A stretch of 64,000 bases of DNA from Mycolicibacterium hodleri (GTDB taxonomy: Bacteria; Actinomycetota; Actinomycetes; Mycobacteriales; Mycobacteriaceae). The stretch is taken from the NCBI RefSeq assembly GCF_006439015.1, contig NZ_RCZG01000004.1:186001-250000 (forward strand), written 5' to 3'. Position 1 is the first letter of the stretch; each line of letters starts with the position of its first letter. The notes below the pieces were generated by a model. That model ran no database searches and was not told the origin of the DNA. It saw nothing but the letters and a program-made list of their open reading frames with translations. Below, piece after piece: positions 18,770-28,333 of the stretch. The position numbers were made by a program, and so were the translations under genes.

Positions 18770-18870
18770 TTCGGCCTTTTGGTTTAATTCATAGCGTGCT
18801 CACTCGATAGACGGGACTGCCCCCAATTCGGTTGATTGTCAACCTGTGAGGGTTCGTCCTTGCTGGACGG

Positions 18871-19390
18871 ATGGACTCCGTGCCGAAGGCATTTCCCGCC
18901 GAGTTCCGCGCTGACGTCATCGCCGTGGTCCGCAAATGGGCGAAGCGTCGCTGCGCCAGATTGCGAGCACTTCGGCATCTCCGAAGCCTAGCCGCATCGC
19001 CGGATCAAGATCAACGTACGCAAGGGCGGTGTCTCGACCAAACCGGGTCGCTGGTAGCCCGCGGTGAGTCCGTGGAGCCGCGCGAAGCGCGCCAACGGAT
19101 CAAGCTCCTCGCAGAGGAAGCCGAGGTGATGCGCCGGGCTTTCGGTTACCTCAGGTGGGAGGTCAACCCAAAATGATGTATCCGCTGGTCATTGACCTTG
19201 CCGGTAACGGTGTGCCCGTCGCGGTGACCTGCCGGTGTTTGGATTCTCCACCCAGGCGTTCTACAAGTGGTGCAAAGCTCCTTTGACACAACCGGATTGG
19301 CGCGATGCATACCTGATCAACGCTGCCCTCGACATCCACGCAGACGATCCCGCCTCCGGGTATTTATTCATCGCCGACGAACTCGCCTGG
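18871..19390 (+). pseudogene. IS3-family remnant (orfA and start of orfB), frameshifted and truncated
   Basis: PKAFPAEFRADVIAVVRK, and after frame changes GEASLRQIA, HFGISEA, VRKGGVSTKPGRW and REARQRIKLLAEEAEVMRR, trace an IS3 OrfA. From 19187 the start of OrfB follows (MYPLVIDLAGNGVPVAVTCR, then FGFSTQAFYKW, ADDPASGY-FIADELA). It stops near 19390, exactly where the 3' end of the minus-strand glycosyltransferase begins. At least three frame breaks are visible. Confidence 0.75.
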
Positions 19391-20519
19391 CCCCCACCGA
19401 TTCAAAAAGGTCTTTGTGCATACGACGCACATTCATGTCGGTGGGCACGGGCCGCTCGCGGGCCAGCGCTGCGCTCAAATTTAATCGCAACTCGCCGTCC
19501 CGCACCAACCTGCTGAGTGCCAAGCGCAGCGCCTCCTGGCTCCTTGGTTCGAAGAGCAGGCCGGTGCTGTTATGTTTGATCCATTCCGTGGGGCCACCGG
19601 CATTTGCTGCGACCGTCGGCCGGCATGCAGCGAGATATTGTAAGACATTCTGTCCCAATGGCTCACTGTGCAGCGATGCGTGCACGCAAATATCCCAGGA
19701 ATCAAGCAATGGCCAAATATCACTCACCTGCCCTAAGAATCGCACCTGGTCATCGATGCCCAGCTCACGAACAAGTCCTTGGAGATATACGAAGTGTTTG
19801 TTCTGCCCAAAAGCGGGAGACCCCGCCAGTTCCAAAACAATTGGAGAGTCGCAGAAAGCGTCTGCGAAGGCACGGATAAGGAGTTCTTGCCCTTTCCATT
19901 CAGTAATCCGCGCGAGCATGCCAATCACTCTCACCTCCTTCTCAAGCGGTTTGATCGGCCTTTGGTTCGCGAGTCCGATAGGGGAGGGTATGACGCTGGT
20001 CGGCGTTCCTGTGCGCATATGGGGTACTGCAGTTTGGAGTGTATATTCCGAGTTCGCGATTATTCCGTCGGCACGCGCGACGATTAGGGTGAGCAGTTTT
20101 GCGTTACGCCGTCCGAGTGCACTCACGTCTATTGCGTCTCTTAGGTGGACGACCAGCCGTCGTTGTGAGCCGACGCAAGCGAGCCAGCCGATAATGGCGG
20201 CGCGGCTGGTGTTGGCATGGACCACCTGAGAGCTTCGAAAGGTTCTGTTCGCTCTTACCGCGATAGCTTGATGGCAAGCCCGCGCGAGAAGGACGAATTG
20301 GCCCAGGAGCCCACTTTCAACTGCCCCAGCAGGTTGCCTGACGCCGACTTGTAAGACGATTTCCGCATGCGTTCCTGCGAAGGCACCTTTGCCAGAGCTA
20401 ACTGCCGGGGGTATAAACACACGCGGAACCCACCCCGGATAGTCTTCGATAAGCCGGGCCAAAGCAAGCTCAGCACCTCCGGGCTCAACAGTGTGGTCCA
20501 GATGCGCAACGGTGATCAT
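19368..20519 (-). CDS. GT4-family glycosyltransferase, 3' end altered by IS3 junction
   Basis: A 383-residue GT-B enzyme beginning MITVAHLDHTVEPGGAELAL, the GT4 N-terminus with its GGAE loop. Later motifs are MLARITEWKGQELLI and the EX7E region SEPLGQNVLQYLAACRPTVA, then GGPTEWI and NSTGLLFEP. The frame stays open to 20918, but GGAG lies nine bases before the ATG at 20519 and upstream residues do not resemble a glycosyltransferase. The last seven or so residues (ARRVRRR) are encoded by the IS3 orfB remnant ending at 19390, so the native C-terminus was cut or slightly replaced. Activity may be retained, because the core motifs are complete. Confidence 0.8.
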   Translation of the reverse strand: MITVAHLDHTVEPGGAELALARLIEDYPGWVPRVFIPPAVSSGKGAFAGTHAEIVLQVGVRQPAGAVESGLLGQFVLLARACHQAIAVRANRTFRSSQVVHANTSRAAIIGWLACVGSQRRLVVHLRDAIDVSALGRRNAKLLTLIVARADGIIANSEYTLQTAVPHMRTGTPTSVIPSPIGLANQRPIKPLEKEVRVIGMLARITEWKGQELLIRAFADAFCDSPIVLELAGSPAFGQNKHFVYLQGLVRELGIDDQVRFLGQVSDIWPLLDSWDICVHASLHSEPLGQNVLQYLAACRPTVAANAGGPTEWIKHNSTGLLFEPRSQEALRLALSRLVRDGELRLNLSAALARERPVPTDMNVRRMHKDLFESVGARRVRRR

Positions 20520-20974
20520 CTTGGGATGCTCCAGGGGACTGAGACCGTCTTCGAAAGCGGTGCTATTTAGCGGGCAGCAGTCCTCGCCGGTGCGCACAGG
20601 ACCGTCCCCATCAACTGAAGTTAACAATAGGTGCCGTGCACCCCGTGTGTAAGAACGGGGCCCAAAACGCACCGCTCGACCATTGCACCAGGCCAACATA
20701 TTTGGCAAGGATCCGAAGCTACTGCTGCGCCTAGAGGGATTGTCGCTGAGAGACTGGCAGTCAACGAGGTCGTCAGTCGCGAACCGGCGAGCCCAGTTTT
20801 CTGGCCAGGCCTGTTTATTTGGCGAAAAGCGGGCATATGCCTTCTTGCGGGCACCCCCGGGCCACCCGGTTGCCACCGGCGGTGCTACGTTGATCAAATC
20901 GCGCGTCATTCCACCCACGTTGTGAACCCGACCCGCTCCGCTACCTGTTGAAGGCTAGTCGAGGTGATGCGCCT
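20520..20974. other. No recognisable gene
   Basis: Minus-strand reading continues open through this stretch in frame with the glycosyltransferase but gives a sequence without family features (Arg/Ser-rich, no hydrophobic core). It is probably the leader/promoter side of that gene plus IS debris. Confidence 0.35.
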
Positions 20975-21600
20975 GCTTGGTAGTCCAATCGCTATGCGTT
21001 TGGGGTATGTGAGTGGTCCACTGTAGGGCGAGTATGGCTGGGGCAAGTTCGCCGTGGGCGTTGTAGTCGAGAGCAGTCTTCCGCGATCACGCTCGCATCC
21101 AGGAGCGAGTCGAAGCGCCACAGGTGAGCGATTGACCGCGCAGCCTGCCGCTGGACAACTCTATCTATGCGTTCGGCCACGGCGAGCCGGGGATCGATGA
21201 CGATTGATTGCGGCGTATGCCACCGGCGCTTGTTCGATGCCGTGTCGTAATTGATTGTTCCATGCCCGAACAGCGGGCAACAGATTCCCACGACGACTGA
21301 ACCACTACTACGGGCTCACCTCATGGCGAAGCCGATACCGGCAGGTCACCGTGACGAGCACTGCGTCAGCGGCAAGGTCAAGGAACCAGTGGGCACATCA
21401 TCTTGGGTCAAATCTTCATCCGTTTACGGGCCTTGCGCAGCTCCGCGGACTCGTCACCGGCACGCGGGCTATTAATGGTCGGGGCCGTCATTGGCGATCT
21501 CGAGCCGGCGATGCAAGTCGGCTTCGGAGATGCCGCGACCTGACGAACGGGGGCGTCGCCCTTGCGGGCTACGGCGAACACATCGCGGCGAAACACCTTT
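20975..21600 (-). pseudogene. IS3-family remnant with orfA, orfB start and orfB end
   Basis: On the minus strand, 21596-21408 reads FRRDVFAVARKGDAPVRQVAA and ESAELRKARKRMKI (OrfA). About 21400-21290 keeps the orfB start (MCPLV..., VTVTCR), and 21140-20980 keeps the orfB end: RFDSLLDASVIAED, then in another frame LALQWTTHIPQT. The catalytic core is missing and several stops are present. It is an internally deleted cousin of the copies at 18871 and 27982. Confidence 0.7.
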
Positions 21601-21957
21601 GAGAAATGCTTTCCGCACGGAAAGCATCATCCATTACGCGGAGTGATTCCCTTACGCCAGATGTCAACCAAATCACAGGGCAACCCACCTGGCCCGTCAG
21701 CGGCTCAGCGTTCTGTGGGCCGTGCCGCGTTATTATTCTTGAGTGGCTCCGCCCGGTCTCTCGCGGAATTGTGCGATGATCCTCATTCAACAGGTCACTG
21801 CACGTCGGTGTCAATAATCGGGTCCGACTGCTACTTCACTCTGCTCGACGCAACCACGCCATGGCGGCGCCATAAAACGGTTATACGCGATCGCTGAAAT
21901 TAGTTGATCTATTGCGGTATACTGGGATGGGCGCGTTCCCAGCGGCAGTACCGGGTT
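21601..21957. other. No gene seen
   Basis: Spacer between an IS3 remnant and the convergent end of the next glycosyltransferase. A hairpin-prone GCTTTCCGCACGGAAAGC lies at 21609-21626. No ORF with credible coding character. Confidence 0.35.
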
Positions 21958-23091
21958 TCATTCACTGCCCCCGCGTGTCTGATAGGTGCTAGAAACTTCG
22001 TCGATCAAGCGTTCTGCAAAGAATTCCTCCGAAAACCGCTCGGCCTGTTTTTTTATCACTTCGGGATCCCACGTTCGTTGACGGCTCACAGTGACGGCCT
22101 CGGATATTAGCTTTGAGACCGGATGGTCGAAATATAGTCCCGTCTCCATTTCACGAATTGTGTCGAGAAACCCTCCCCAGCGCAGCACGATCGACGGCTT
22201 GCCATATGTAGCAGCCTCGATGGGCGTCAATCCGAAGTCTTCGTAACTCGCCGAGACCACCGCCGTGCAATGCGCATACAGCCAGCGGATCTGTGCATCG
22301 GAGAGATGCTTGACCATTAGCACCGACGGTCCGGCTGCGGACTGAAGTCGGCGCTCCTCCGGGCCGGCCCCGACCACCACAAGAGGAAGGCCGAGCGAGT
22401 TAAAGGCTTCAATCACGACATCGACCTGCTTGTAAGGCAGTAGGCGGGAGATGCACAGATAGAACCCGTCGGATGACCCCGGCAAGGCCCTGATGTCAAC
22501 TGGCTCTTGCGGCAAAGTCGGATCAATCGAATGCGGTGCCGGCAACACCTCGGCTTCAATGCCGTAAGCGTCGCGAATTCGCTCCTGCACGGCCGTCGAG
22601 ATCGCGAAATACTTCGTGGCAGTCGACGCCTGCTTTTTATCCCAACGCTTGAGGAATGGTTTTAGAACAGTGAGCGCAAGTCGGTTGAGTGTGAACCGGG
22701 CCGTTCCCAGGTACGCATCTGGTTGATACAGCCAGCGGGCGGGAGAGTAGCAGTAGACGATCTTCGAGCCGGACGTGCGGAACCCGTGGGCCCAACCGCT
22801 ACTGCTGACAATTGTGTGCTTGGCGTCTATCTTTGTCGTATTCACGGCTGCAGCCAGAAAAGGCATAGCCAGCCGATGAAATCGTCGCAAAACCGATACG
22901 CGATTCAACCAGCTAACCCGGATGTCGTGCAGCTCGAATTCTGGATAGGTCAGTTCGGCGTTGTATAGCGTAGTATAGATGGGAGCTTCCGGGAAGGCCC
23001 GTGTCAACGCGAGAACCACCTTCTCTGCCCCGCCGCGCTGGGTGAGGTAGTCATGCGCGATGGCAACTTCGTGTTCTGGCACGCCAATCAT
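21958..23091 (-). CDS. GT4-family glycosyltransferase (mannosyltransferase WbaZ-like)
   Basis: A 377-residue GT-B enzyme. VAIAHDYLTQRGGAEKVVL forms the N-terminal Gly-rich loop, and CYSPARWLYQPDAY is characteristic of the WbaZ-type subgroup of EPS glycosyltransferases. CISRLLPYKQVDVVI, VVVGAGPE and the EX7E segment EDFGLTPIEAATYGKPSIV follow. A GDP-linked mannose or deoxyhexose donor would fit with the divergent gmd-rmd pair 100 bp away. The ATG at 23091 is chosen; TTG at 23103 and GTG at 23082 are alternatives and none has a strong ribosome site. Confidence 0.83.
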   Translation of the reverse strand: MIGVPEHEVAIAHDYLTQRGGAEKVVLALTRAFPEAPIYTTLYNAELTYPEFELHDIRVSWLNRVSVLRRFHRLAMPFLAAAVNTTKIDAKHTIVSSSGWAHGFRTSGSKIVYCYSPARWLYQPDAYLGTARFTLNRLALTVLKPFLKRWDKKQASTATKYFAISTAVQERIRDAYGIEAEVLPAPHSIDPTLPQEPVDIRALPGSSDGFYLCISRLLPYKQVDVVIEAFNSLGLPLVVVGAGPEERRLQSAAGPSVLMVKHLSDAQIRWLYAHCTAVVSASYEDFGLTPIEAATYGKPSIVLRWGGFLDTIREMETGLYFDHPVSKLISEAVTVSRQRTWDPEVIKKQAERFSEEFFAERLIDEVSSTYQTRGGSE

Positions 23092-23191
23092 GCTAGCGAA
23101 CAAATGTCGCTCGTGTGTTCGGTGAAACCTTGTGCTGCGGGTTACGCTATGACGACGGATATCGCTTGAGAATGCCTGCTACGGGGGACAG

Positions 23192-24217
23192 TTGACAGGA
23201 CACACTAAGACCGCGTTGATAACTGGGATCACCGGGCAAGACGGTGGACACCTTGCTCGGCTCTTGCATGACAACGGCTACGAGGTCTGCGGAGTCATCC
23301 GTGGTCAGAGCAACCTTAAGAAGGAACGATTTCTTGAGGAGTTTCCCTATGTGGAGTTGATCGAAGCTGACCTGCTTGACCCCTCTTCAATCCTTCGCGC
23401 GGTTGACCAGTCGGACCCGGACGAGTTCTACAACCTGGCAGCTATTAGCCACGTTGGATACTCGTTCAAGAACCCAACACTCACCCTGCACACCACTGCA
23501 GGAGGTGTTCTCAACTGCTTGGAAGCGATACGCATGACGGATCGGTCCGGTAAGACTCGCTTCTACCAGGCGTCGACGTCCGAGATGTACGGCGGTCTCG
23601 ATTATAACCGCCCCGGACTGGGGTATGACGAACGGTCACTTTTTCATCCGCGAAGTCCGTACGGGGTCGCCAAGCTCTACGGCCACTGGATCGCGAAAAA
23701 CTACCGTGAGAGCTACGGCATCTTCGCCTCCTGCGGCATCCTCTTCAACCACGAGGGCGAACGGCGCGGCGTCGAATTCGTCACCCGGAAGATCACCAAT
23801 GCTGTCGCGCGCATCCACTTAGGTCTGCAGGAGACCGTAGAACTTGGGGACTTGTGGCCAAAGCGCGACTGGGGCTACGCCGGCGATTATGTCCGCGGGA
23901 TGTGGCAAATGCTGCAGCATCATGAACCCGACGACTTCGTTCTTGCGACGGGTGAGACGCACTCGATCGAAGAGTTCCTGACGCAGGCGTTCCATGAAAT
24001 CGGCGTCGACGATTGGTCACCGTACGTCGTTAGAAGTCAAGCGCTCATCCGGCCTGCCGAGGTCGATATCCTGCTTGGAAACCCAGCGAAGGCAGAACGA
24101 GTTCTCGGCTGGAAGCGCGAGGTAGATTTCCCCAATCTTGTGCGCCGGATGGTGCGATACGATATTGCGGAACAGCAAGCACGTTTCGCCGCCCGGGCAG
24201 TTCAATCCGATCGATGA
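23192..24217 (+). CDS. gmd: GDP-mannose 4,6-dehydratase
   Basis: A 341-residue SDR enzyme converting GDP-D-mannose to GDP-4-dehydro-6-deoxy-D-mannose. The NADP-binding TGITGQDG is at 11-18; the active-site set is ASTSEMYG (S130, E131) with Y157 and K161 in SPYGVAK. LFNHEGERRGVEFVTRKIT and LGDLWPKRDWGYAGDYV are GMD hallmarks. The start is TTG at 23192 behind ACGGGGGAC. It overlaps the next gene by four bases (ATGA), so the two pathway steps are translationally coupled. The product is the precursor of GDP-rhamnose or GDP-6-deoxytalose, depending on the reductase. Confidence 0.93.
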   Translation: MTGHTKTALITGITGQDGGHLARLLHDNGYEVCGVIRGQSNLKKERFLEEFPYVELIEADLLDPSSILRAVDQSDPDEFYNLAAISHVGYSFKNPTLTLHTTAGGVLNCLEAIRMTDRSGKTRFYQASTSEMYGGLDYNRPGLGYDERSLFHPRSPYGVAKLYGHWIAKNYRESYGIFASCGILFNHEGERRGVEFVTRKITNAVARIHLGLQETVELGDLWPKRDWGYAGDYVRGMWQMLQHHEPDDFVLATGETHSIEEFLTQAFHEIGVDDWSPYVVRSQALIRPAEVDILLGNPAKAERVLGWKREVDFPNLVRRMVRYDIAEQQARFAARAVQSDR

Positions 24218-25152
24218 CGGATGTTCATTCGGGTGAGCGGATTGCAGTCACCGGGGCGACCGGATTTGTGGGGCAAATACTGGTCGAGCAACTCGCTACC
24301 TGCGGCTACCAGGTCGTGGGCATCTCCGAAAGTACGGAGCCACCGCCTCGAATCGCCCGTCGGCTAACCGAGTTCTATTCGGCTGATTTGGTAAACGGAT
24401 GGCCAAAAATAGAGAACCTTAGCGGACTTGTGCACCTGGCTGGACTTGCTGCGGTAGGACCGTCATTCGAGCGTCCTCAGGAATACATCACTGTCAATAG
24501 CGCCATGGTGACCCATCTGTTCGAGCATGCCTTGGCTAGCCGGTGGCAGGGCCGAGCGATCGTTGTGAGCTCGGGCGCAGTGTACGGAGGGGCCGCGAAC
24601 TACAGTGGCTTCACGGAGGATTCCCCACTTGCCGCCACATCACCGTACGTAGTCTCGAAATTGTTAGTGGAAAGTCAAACTGAGTACTATAGACGGCGAG
24701 GCGTCGATGCACTCCTGGTTCGGCCGTTTAACCATATTGGGCCTGGCCAGCGCGGTGGCTTCGTCGTCCCGGATCTCGTGGCGAAAGTCGCGGAATGTCG
24801 ACCCGGTACTGAACTTCCAGTCGGCAATCTCGGTGCAGCACGCGACTACACGGACGTTCGCGACATCGCCAGTGCATATCAGGCGTTATTGGAGCTACCC
24901 GCGCCTCGCTACTCCACGTACAACGTATGCAGCGGGACCGCACGCTCAGGTTGGGAGATTCTGGAAGCGGTTTGTGCGTCATTGGGAAAGCCAGTTCCTC
25001 GTGCGGTGGTCACAGATAGGCGGGCAATCGATCCGTCTGTAGTCACGGGCAATGCAGAACGGCTCGCGCTCGAGACAGGCTGGCAACCAACTATCAAGCT
25101 CCAGACCTCGATCGATGACTTCGCCCGGGGCTGTCAAGTTGACGGTGGTTAG
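24214..25152 (+). CDS. rmd: GDP-6-deoxy-D-mannose reductase-like epimerase/dehydratase
   Basis: A 312-residue extended SDR protein: GATGFVGQ at 14-21, VVSSGAVYGG, SPYVVSK as the YxxxK pair, and RPFNHIGPGQ, the stretch typical of Rmd/Tld reductases. It most likely reduces GDP-4-dehydro-6-deoxymannose to GDP-D-rhamnose; the 6-deoxy-D-talose isomer is possible because stereochemistry cannot be read from the motifs. Its start overlaps the gmd stop. The IS21 element lies 200 bp downstream and may have ended the original operon. The 203 bp between the two hold no gene. Confidence 0.82.
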   Translation: MTDVHSGERIAVTGATGFVGQILVEQLATCGYQVVGISESTEPPPRIARRLTEFYSADLVNGWPKIENLSGLVHLAGLAAVGPSFERPQEYITVNSAMVTHLFEHALASRWQGRAIVVSSGAVYGGAANYSGFTEDSPLAATSPYVVSKLLVESQTEYYRRRGVDALLVRPFNHIGPGQRGGFVVPDLVAKVAECRPGTELPVGNLGAARDYTDVRDIASAYQALLELPAPRYSTYNVCSGTARSGWEILEAVCASLGKPVPRAVVTDRRAIDPSVVTGNAERLALETGWQPTIKLQTSIDDFARGCQVDGG

Positions 25153-25450
25153 GCTCAGGGCCTGTTTGCGGTCTGGCAATCCCGCCTTCGCGTGATCGCA
25201 GACGCGTTGAACGCTGACATTCACCTCTTCCTTGCTCATCGTGAATCCATGGAGCCGGTGGGTCTAGGTAAATCACCGGAGGTACTGTGTCGCCCTATGA
25301 CGGGCTGATCCTCCGGGTGTCCCTGGCCCTGAAAAAGTACCCACTGGTGGCCAAGTGTCCACGGTCACGTAATTCCCCAGGGGTAGCCGTCATGTAATTC
25401 CCCATGCTGGGAGCTGCTGGGAGTGAGGGTAGCCGGGCCGGCGGTCGGTG

Positions 25451-26206
25451 TCAGGTGGTCTTGGTGCCGGGTCGTTTCCGGGGCCGGTAGGAGGGTCCGT
25501 CCATGAGGACTTGGTGGCTGGTGTTGATGAGCCGGTCGAGCAAGGATTCGGCGACGACGGGGTTCGGGAACAGCGGATACCAATCTTTCGGTGCCCGGTT
25601 GCTGGTCAGGATCAGCGGCTTGGCGGCGATGGCGCGGTCGGACACTAGGTCGTAGAGATCATCGCTTTGGGTCGGGGTGTGCTCACGCATCGCAAAGTCA
25701 TCGACGATCAGGACCAGGGGTCGGGTGTATTCGCGCATGCGTTGCCCGATGGTCCGGTCGGCGTGTCCGCCGGCGAGGTCAGCGAGCATGCGGGAGCATT
25801 TGACGAACCGGATGTCACCACCACGACGGGCCACTTGATGTCCAAGTGCCTGTGCCACATGGGTTTTCCCGACGCCGACGGGCCCGTAGAGGATGACTGA
25901 CTCCCCGGCCTCGAGCCACCGCAGCGCGGCCAGGTCGCGCAGCATCGCGGCGGGCAGTTTGGGGCTGAAGGTGAAGTCGAAGTCCTCGAAGGTGCTGTGC
26001 TGTTCGAAGCGGGCGCGCCGCACTCGCCGCGCCAGGGCCGCGGTGTCGCGGCGGGCGATCTCGTCTTCGCAGAGCACCTGCAGGAACTCCAGGTGGCCGA
26101 GTTTCCCGTCGCGGGTTTGGCCCAGGCGGGCATCGAGGGTGTCGAGCATGCCGGTGAGTTTGAGGGTCTTCAGTGCGGCCCGCAGGCTGGGATCGTGAAT
26201 GGTCAT
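25451..26206 (-). CDS. istB: IS21-family helper ATPase IstB
   Basis: A 251-residue AAA+ protein. The N-terminal helical part recognises IstA; Walker A is GPVGVGKTHVAQALG and Walker B is LVLIVDDFAM. TSNRAPKDWYPLFPNPVVAESLLDRL is the sensor region conserved in IstB/DnaC-like ATPases. It selects target DNA and activates the transposase. The ATG at 26206 follows AAAGGACTTT in the reverse direction, about 50 bp after the istA stop. Full length, no frame breaks. Confidence 0.95.
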   Translation of the reverse strand: MTIHDPSLRAALKTLKLTGMLDTLDARLGQTRDGKLGHLEFLQVLCEDEIARRDTAALARRVRRARFEQHSTFEDFDFTFSPKLPAAMLRDLAALRWLEAGESVILYGPVGVGKTHVAQALGHQVARRGGDIRFVKCSRMLADLAGGHADRTIGQRMREYTRPLVLIVDDFAMREHTPTQSDDLYDLVSDRAIAAKPLILTSNRAPKDWYPLFPNPVVAESLLDRLINTSHQVLMDGPSYRPRKRPGTKTT

Positions 26207-26256
26207 GACAAAGTCCTTTAGTCGAAGTGGTTGCAGTAGAGATGGATTGGATGCGG

Positions 26257-27813
26257 TCAGGCGGTGAGGTCGGTGCCGAAGGCATCGGGGCCGCGCAGCA
26301 TCGCCGGCGGTGCCGGGACGTGCTGTGGTGGATCGTCGCCGTGTTCGGTACCGGCCACGAGGATGCCCTTGACGGTGCGATAGTTCGGATCCCCAACCGC
26401 CAGCGCGCGGGCGCAGGCCGCGTCCAAGCGGATGTCGCCGTATTTCTCGCGGAGCCGGATGATCCCTTGGATGGCGCGCAGCCGGTGGATGGCGTTCACC
26501 TGCGATAGTTCGGCGACGATCGCGACCGCACCCGGCCCGATCTGCTCGGCCTGGACGCGACACCACGTGACGCTGCGCAGCGTGTAGGCGACCTTGTGCG
26601 GCGGGTAGTGCTCGAAGTTCGTCGAGCGCCCCGACAGATGCAGCACGTGGGTCGCCACCACGGTCCCGGCATGGAAGATCTGCACCACGTCACCGACGGT
26701 GCGCACGGTGACCTGCTGGCCGATGAGGCGCCACGGCACCGAATACAACGCCTTCCCCGACTTGACGTGGCAGTCCGGGGCGACCCGCCCGAGACTATAG
26801 ACGACGGATTCAAACGCTCTGGGCGGCAACGGCATCAATGCATCTCGTTCGAGTGCGGTGAACACCGATGCCGGGGTCTGACCATCCAGTCCGCGGTGCT
26901 TGTGAACCCCATAGACCTCGGTAGCCCACCGGGTGGCGTCGGCCTGCATCTGGGTCAACGAGCCGAACTGGCGCCCGGCGAAGAACGAGTCCCGAATGTA
27001 GGGCATGGGCCGCTCCACCCGCGGTTTGTCCTTCGGTTTTCTGGCTCGCGCCGGGTCGATCAACGTGCCGTAGAACGCGGCGAGTTCGCCGTAGGCCAGA
27101 TTGATCCGGGGGTCATACAAGTCAGGGCGCTCTACACCGGTCTTGAGGTTGTCGCACACCAACCGCGCTGGGACCCCGCCGAAGAACTCGAACGCCGCCA
27201 CATGCGAAGCGTTCCAGGACCTTTGGTCCATCCGTAGGACCGGTTGGACGAACAACGCCCGTGAACACGACAGGATCATCGCGAACACCCACACCGCGAC
27301 GCGGCGCCCCGAGTCCGGGTCCCGCCACATCCCGAGCTTGCCGTAGTCGATCTGCGCTTCGCTGCCGGGTTCGACGGCACCGCGCGGCACCGTGACCTTG
27401 CCTTCGAGTCGCTCCTCAGCGAAAGTCATTGCGATGTAACGACGTACCGTGGACTCCGATACCTCGACACGGTGGTCGTCGCGCAGCCGCTGCGCGATGG
27501 TGGCCACCGTCACCGGCACTTTCAACTGCTCGGCGATCCACTGGTGATGCACGGCGATCTGCGGCCAGCTCAGCGAACGCGCCGCCGGGTCGACCAGCTC
27601 AGGAAACCAGCGCCCGATGCGTGCCCTCCACAGCTCCTCGTCGAACTCCTCCGGGCGCGGTTGCAGACCCTCGGCCAGCGCTGGGGACAGATACTTGCGG
27701 ATCGTCTTGCGGTCGATGTTCAGTGCCTCATTGATCTGCACTTGGGATCGGCCGGCGTTCCAATGCCGGAACATCTCCACGAAGTCAGTCACGTTCCACG
27801 ATCTCCTCGCCAC
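26257..27813 (-). CDS. istA: IS21-family DDE transposase IstA
   Basis: A 518-residue transposase. NEALNIDRKTIRKYL (about 28-42) is the N-terminal helix-turn-helix. The DDE domain shows EAQIDYGKLGMW, LVCDNLKTGV and KDKPRVERPMPYIRDSF. The Mu-C-like beta-barrel follows around 370-430. The start is GTG at 27813 with GGAAGGGG eight to nine bases upstream. All catalytic positions are retained, so together with istB the element should be active or recently so. Confidence 0.95.
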   Translation of the reverse strand: MARRSWNVTDFVEMFRHWNAGRSQVQINEALNIDRKTIRKYLSPALAEGLQPRPEEFDEELWRARIGRWFPELVDPAARSLSWPQIAVHHQWIAEQLKVPVTVATIAQRLRDDHRVEVSESTVRRYIAMTFAEERLEGKVTVPRGAVEPGSEAQIDYGKLGMWRDPDSGRRVAVWVFAMILSCSRALFVQPVLRMDQRSWNASHVAAFEFFGGVPARLVCDNLKTGVERPDLYDPRINLAYGELAAFYGTLIDPARARKPKDKPRVERPMPYIRDSFFAGRQFGSLTQMQADATRWATEVYGVHKHRGLDGQTPASVFTALERDALMPLPPRAFESVVYSLGRVAPDCHVKSGKALYSVPWRLIGQQVTVRTVGDVVQIFHAGTVVATHVLHLSGRSTNFEHYPPHKVAYTLRSVTWCRVQAEQIGPGAVAIVAELSQVNAIHRLRAIQGIIRLREKYGDIRLDAACARALAVGDPNYRTVKGILVAGTEHGDDPPQHVPAPPAMLRGPDAFGTDLTA

Positions 27814-27981
27814 TCAATGCCCCTTCCAGGACCCCTGGCGGGGCGCCTGAACGGAGCGAACCTGAGCAGCACCCCAACCCCTGCCGGACACGCCCCAGGG
27901 GTGGGGAATTACGTGACGGAGGGTGGGGAATTACGTGACGGACAACCCCCCACACCTGGGGAATTACGTGACCGCTGACAA

Positions 27982-28310
27982 CCAAGTAGAGGTATCCGCT
28001 GGGGGTAGGCGCCGGATGGTGGTCCACTGTAGGGCGAATTCGACTGGGGCGGGTTCGTGGTGGGCGGAATGGGGCCTGTTGGCGCTGTCGTCTCAGCGCC
28101 GGTCCTCGGCGATCACGCGCACTTCTAGGAGCGAGTCGAAGCGTTGCCTCATGTTCCTTGGCGAGGAAGCGCCACTGCACGGGTAATCGTAGAACGCGGT
28201 GTTTCGTCGTAGGGTGAAGGCGGCGCCCCGCACAGCTCCGGGTTGGTACCAATAGGCTAGCTGGGTGTAGTGATTCAAATTCCTCACCACGTCTGCGTCG
28301 TCCGCCAACC
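27982..28310 (-). pseudogene. IS3-family orfB C-terminal remnant joined to the repeated 60-bp block
   Basis: On the minus strand RQRFDSLLEVRVIAEDRR, then in another frame ANRPHSAHHEPAPVEFALQWTTI, spell the end of an IS3 OrfB (normally ...IEDWR-DYN-NRPHSAHG...EFALQWTT). Directly upstream is the block NTAFYDYPCSGASSPRNM that also occurs at 17828-17888. The IS21 element sits just behind the orfB end. No catalytic part remains. Confidence 0.7.
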
Positions 28311-28333
28311 GACCGCGCGTCGTCTGTGCTGAG

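Larger units (their letters stand above)
25356..27981. mobile_element. IS21-family insertion sequence, apparently complete
   Basis: The ends form an inverted repeat: 25356-25379 against 27957-27980, 24 bases with only two or three mismatches, starting TGTC and ending in TAATTCCCCA. Extra copies of the subterminal motif TNACGTAATTCCCC lie inside both ends (25391-25405 region and 27901-27940), the multiple-repeat layout of IS21 ends. CCAAG is found directly left (25351-25355) and right (27982-27986), a candidate 5-bp target duplication; the right border is uncertain by one base. Inside, istA and istB run on the minus strand with intact frames. It inserted next to an IS3 remnant. Confidence 0.88.

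Noticed and set aside
20520..20918. N-terminal extension of the GT4 protein upstream of 20519
   Set aside because: The frame is open but residues show no GT features; a ribosome site and the family N-terminus support the start at 20519.
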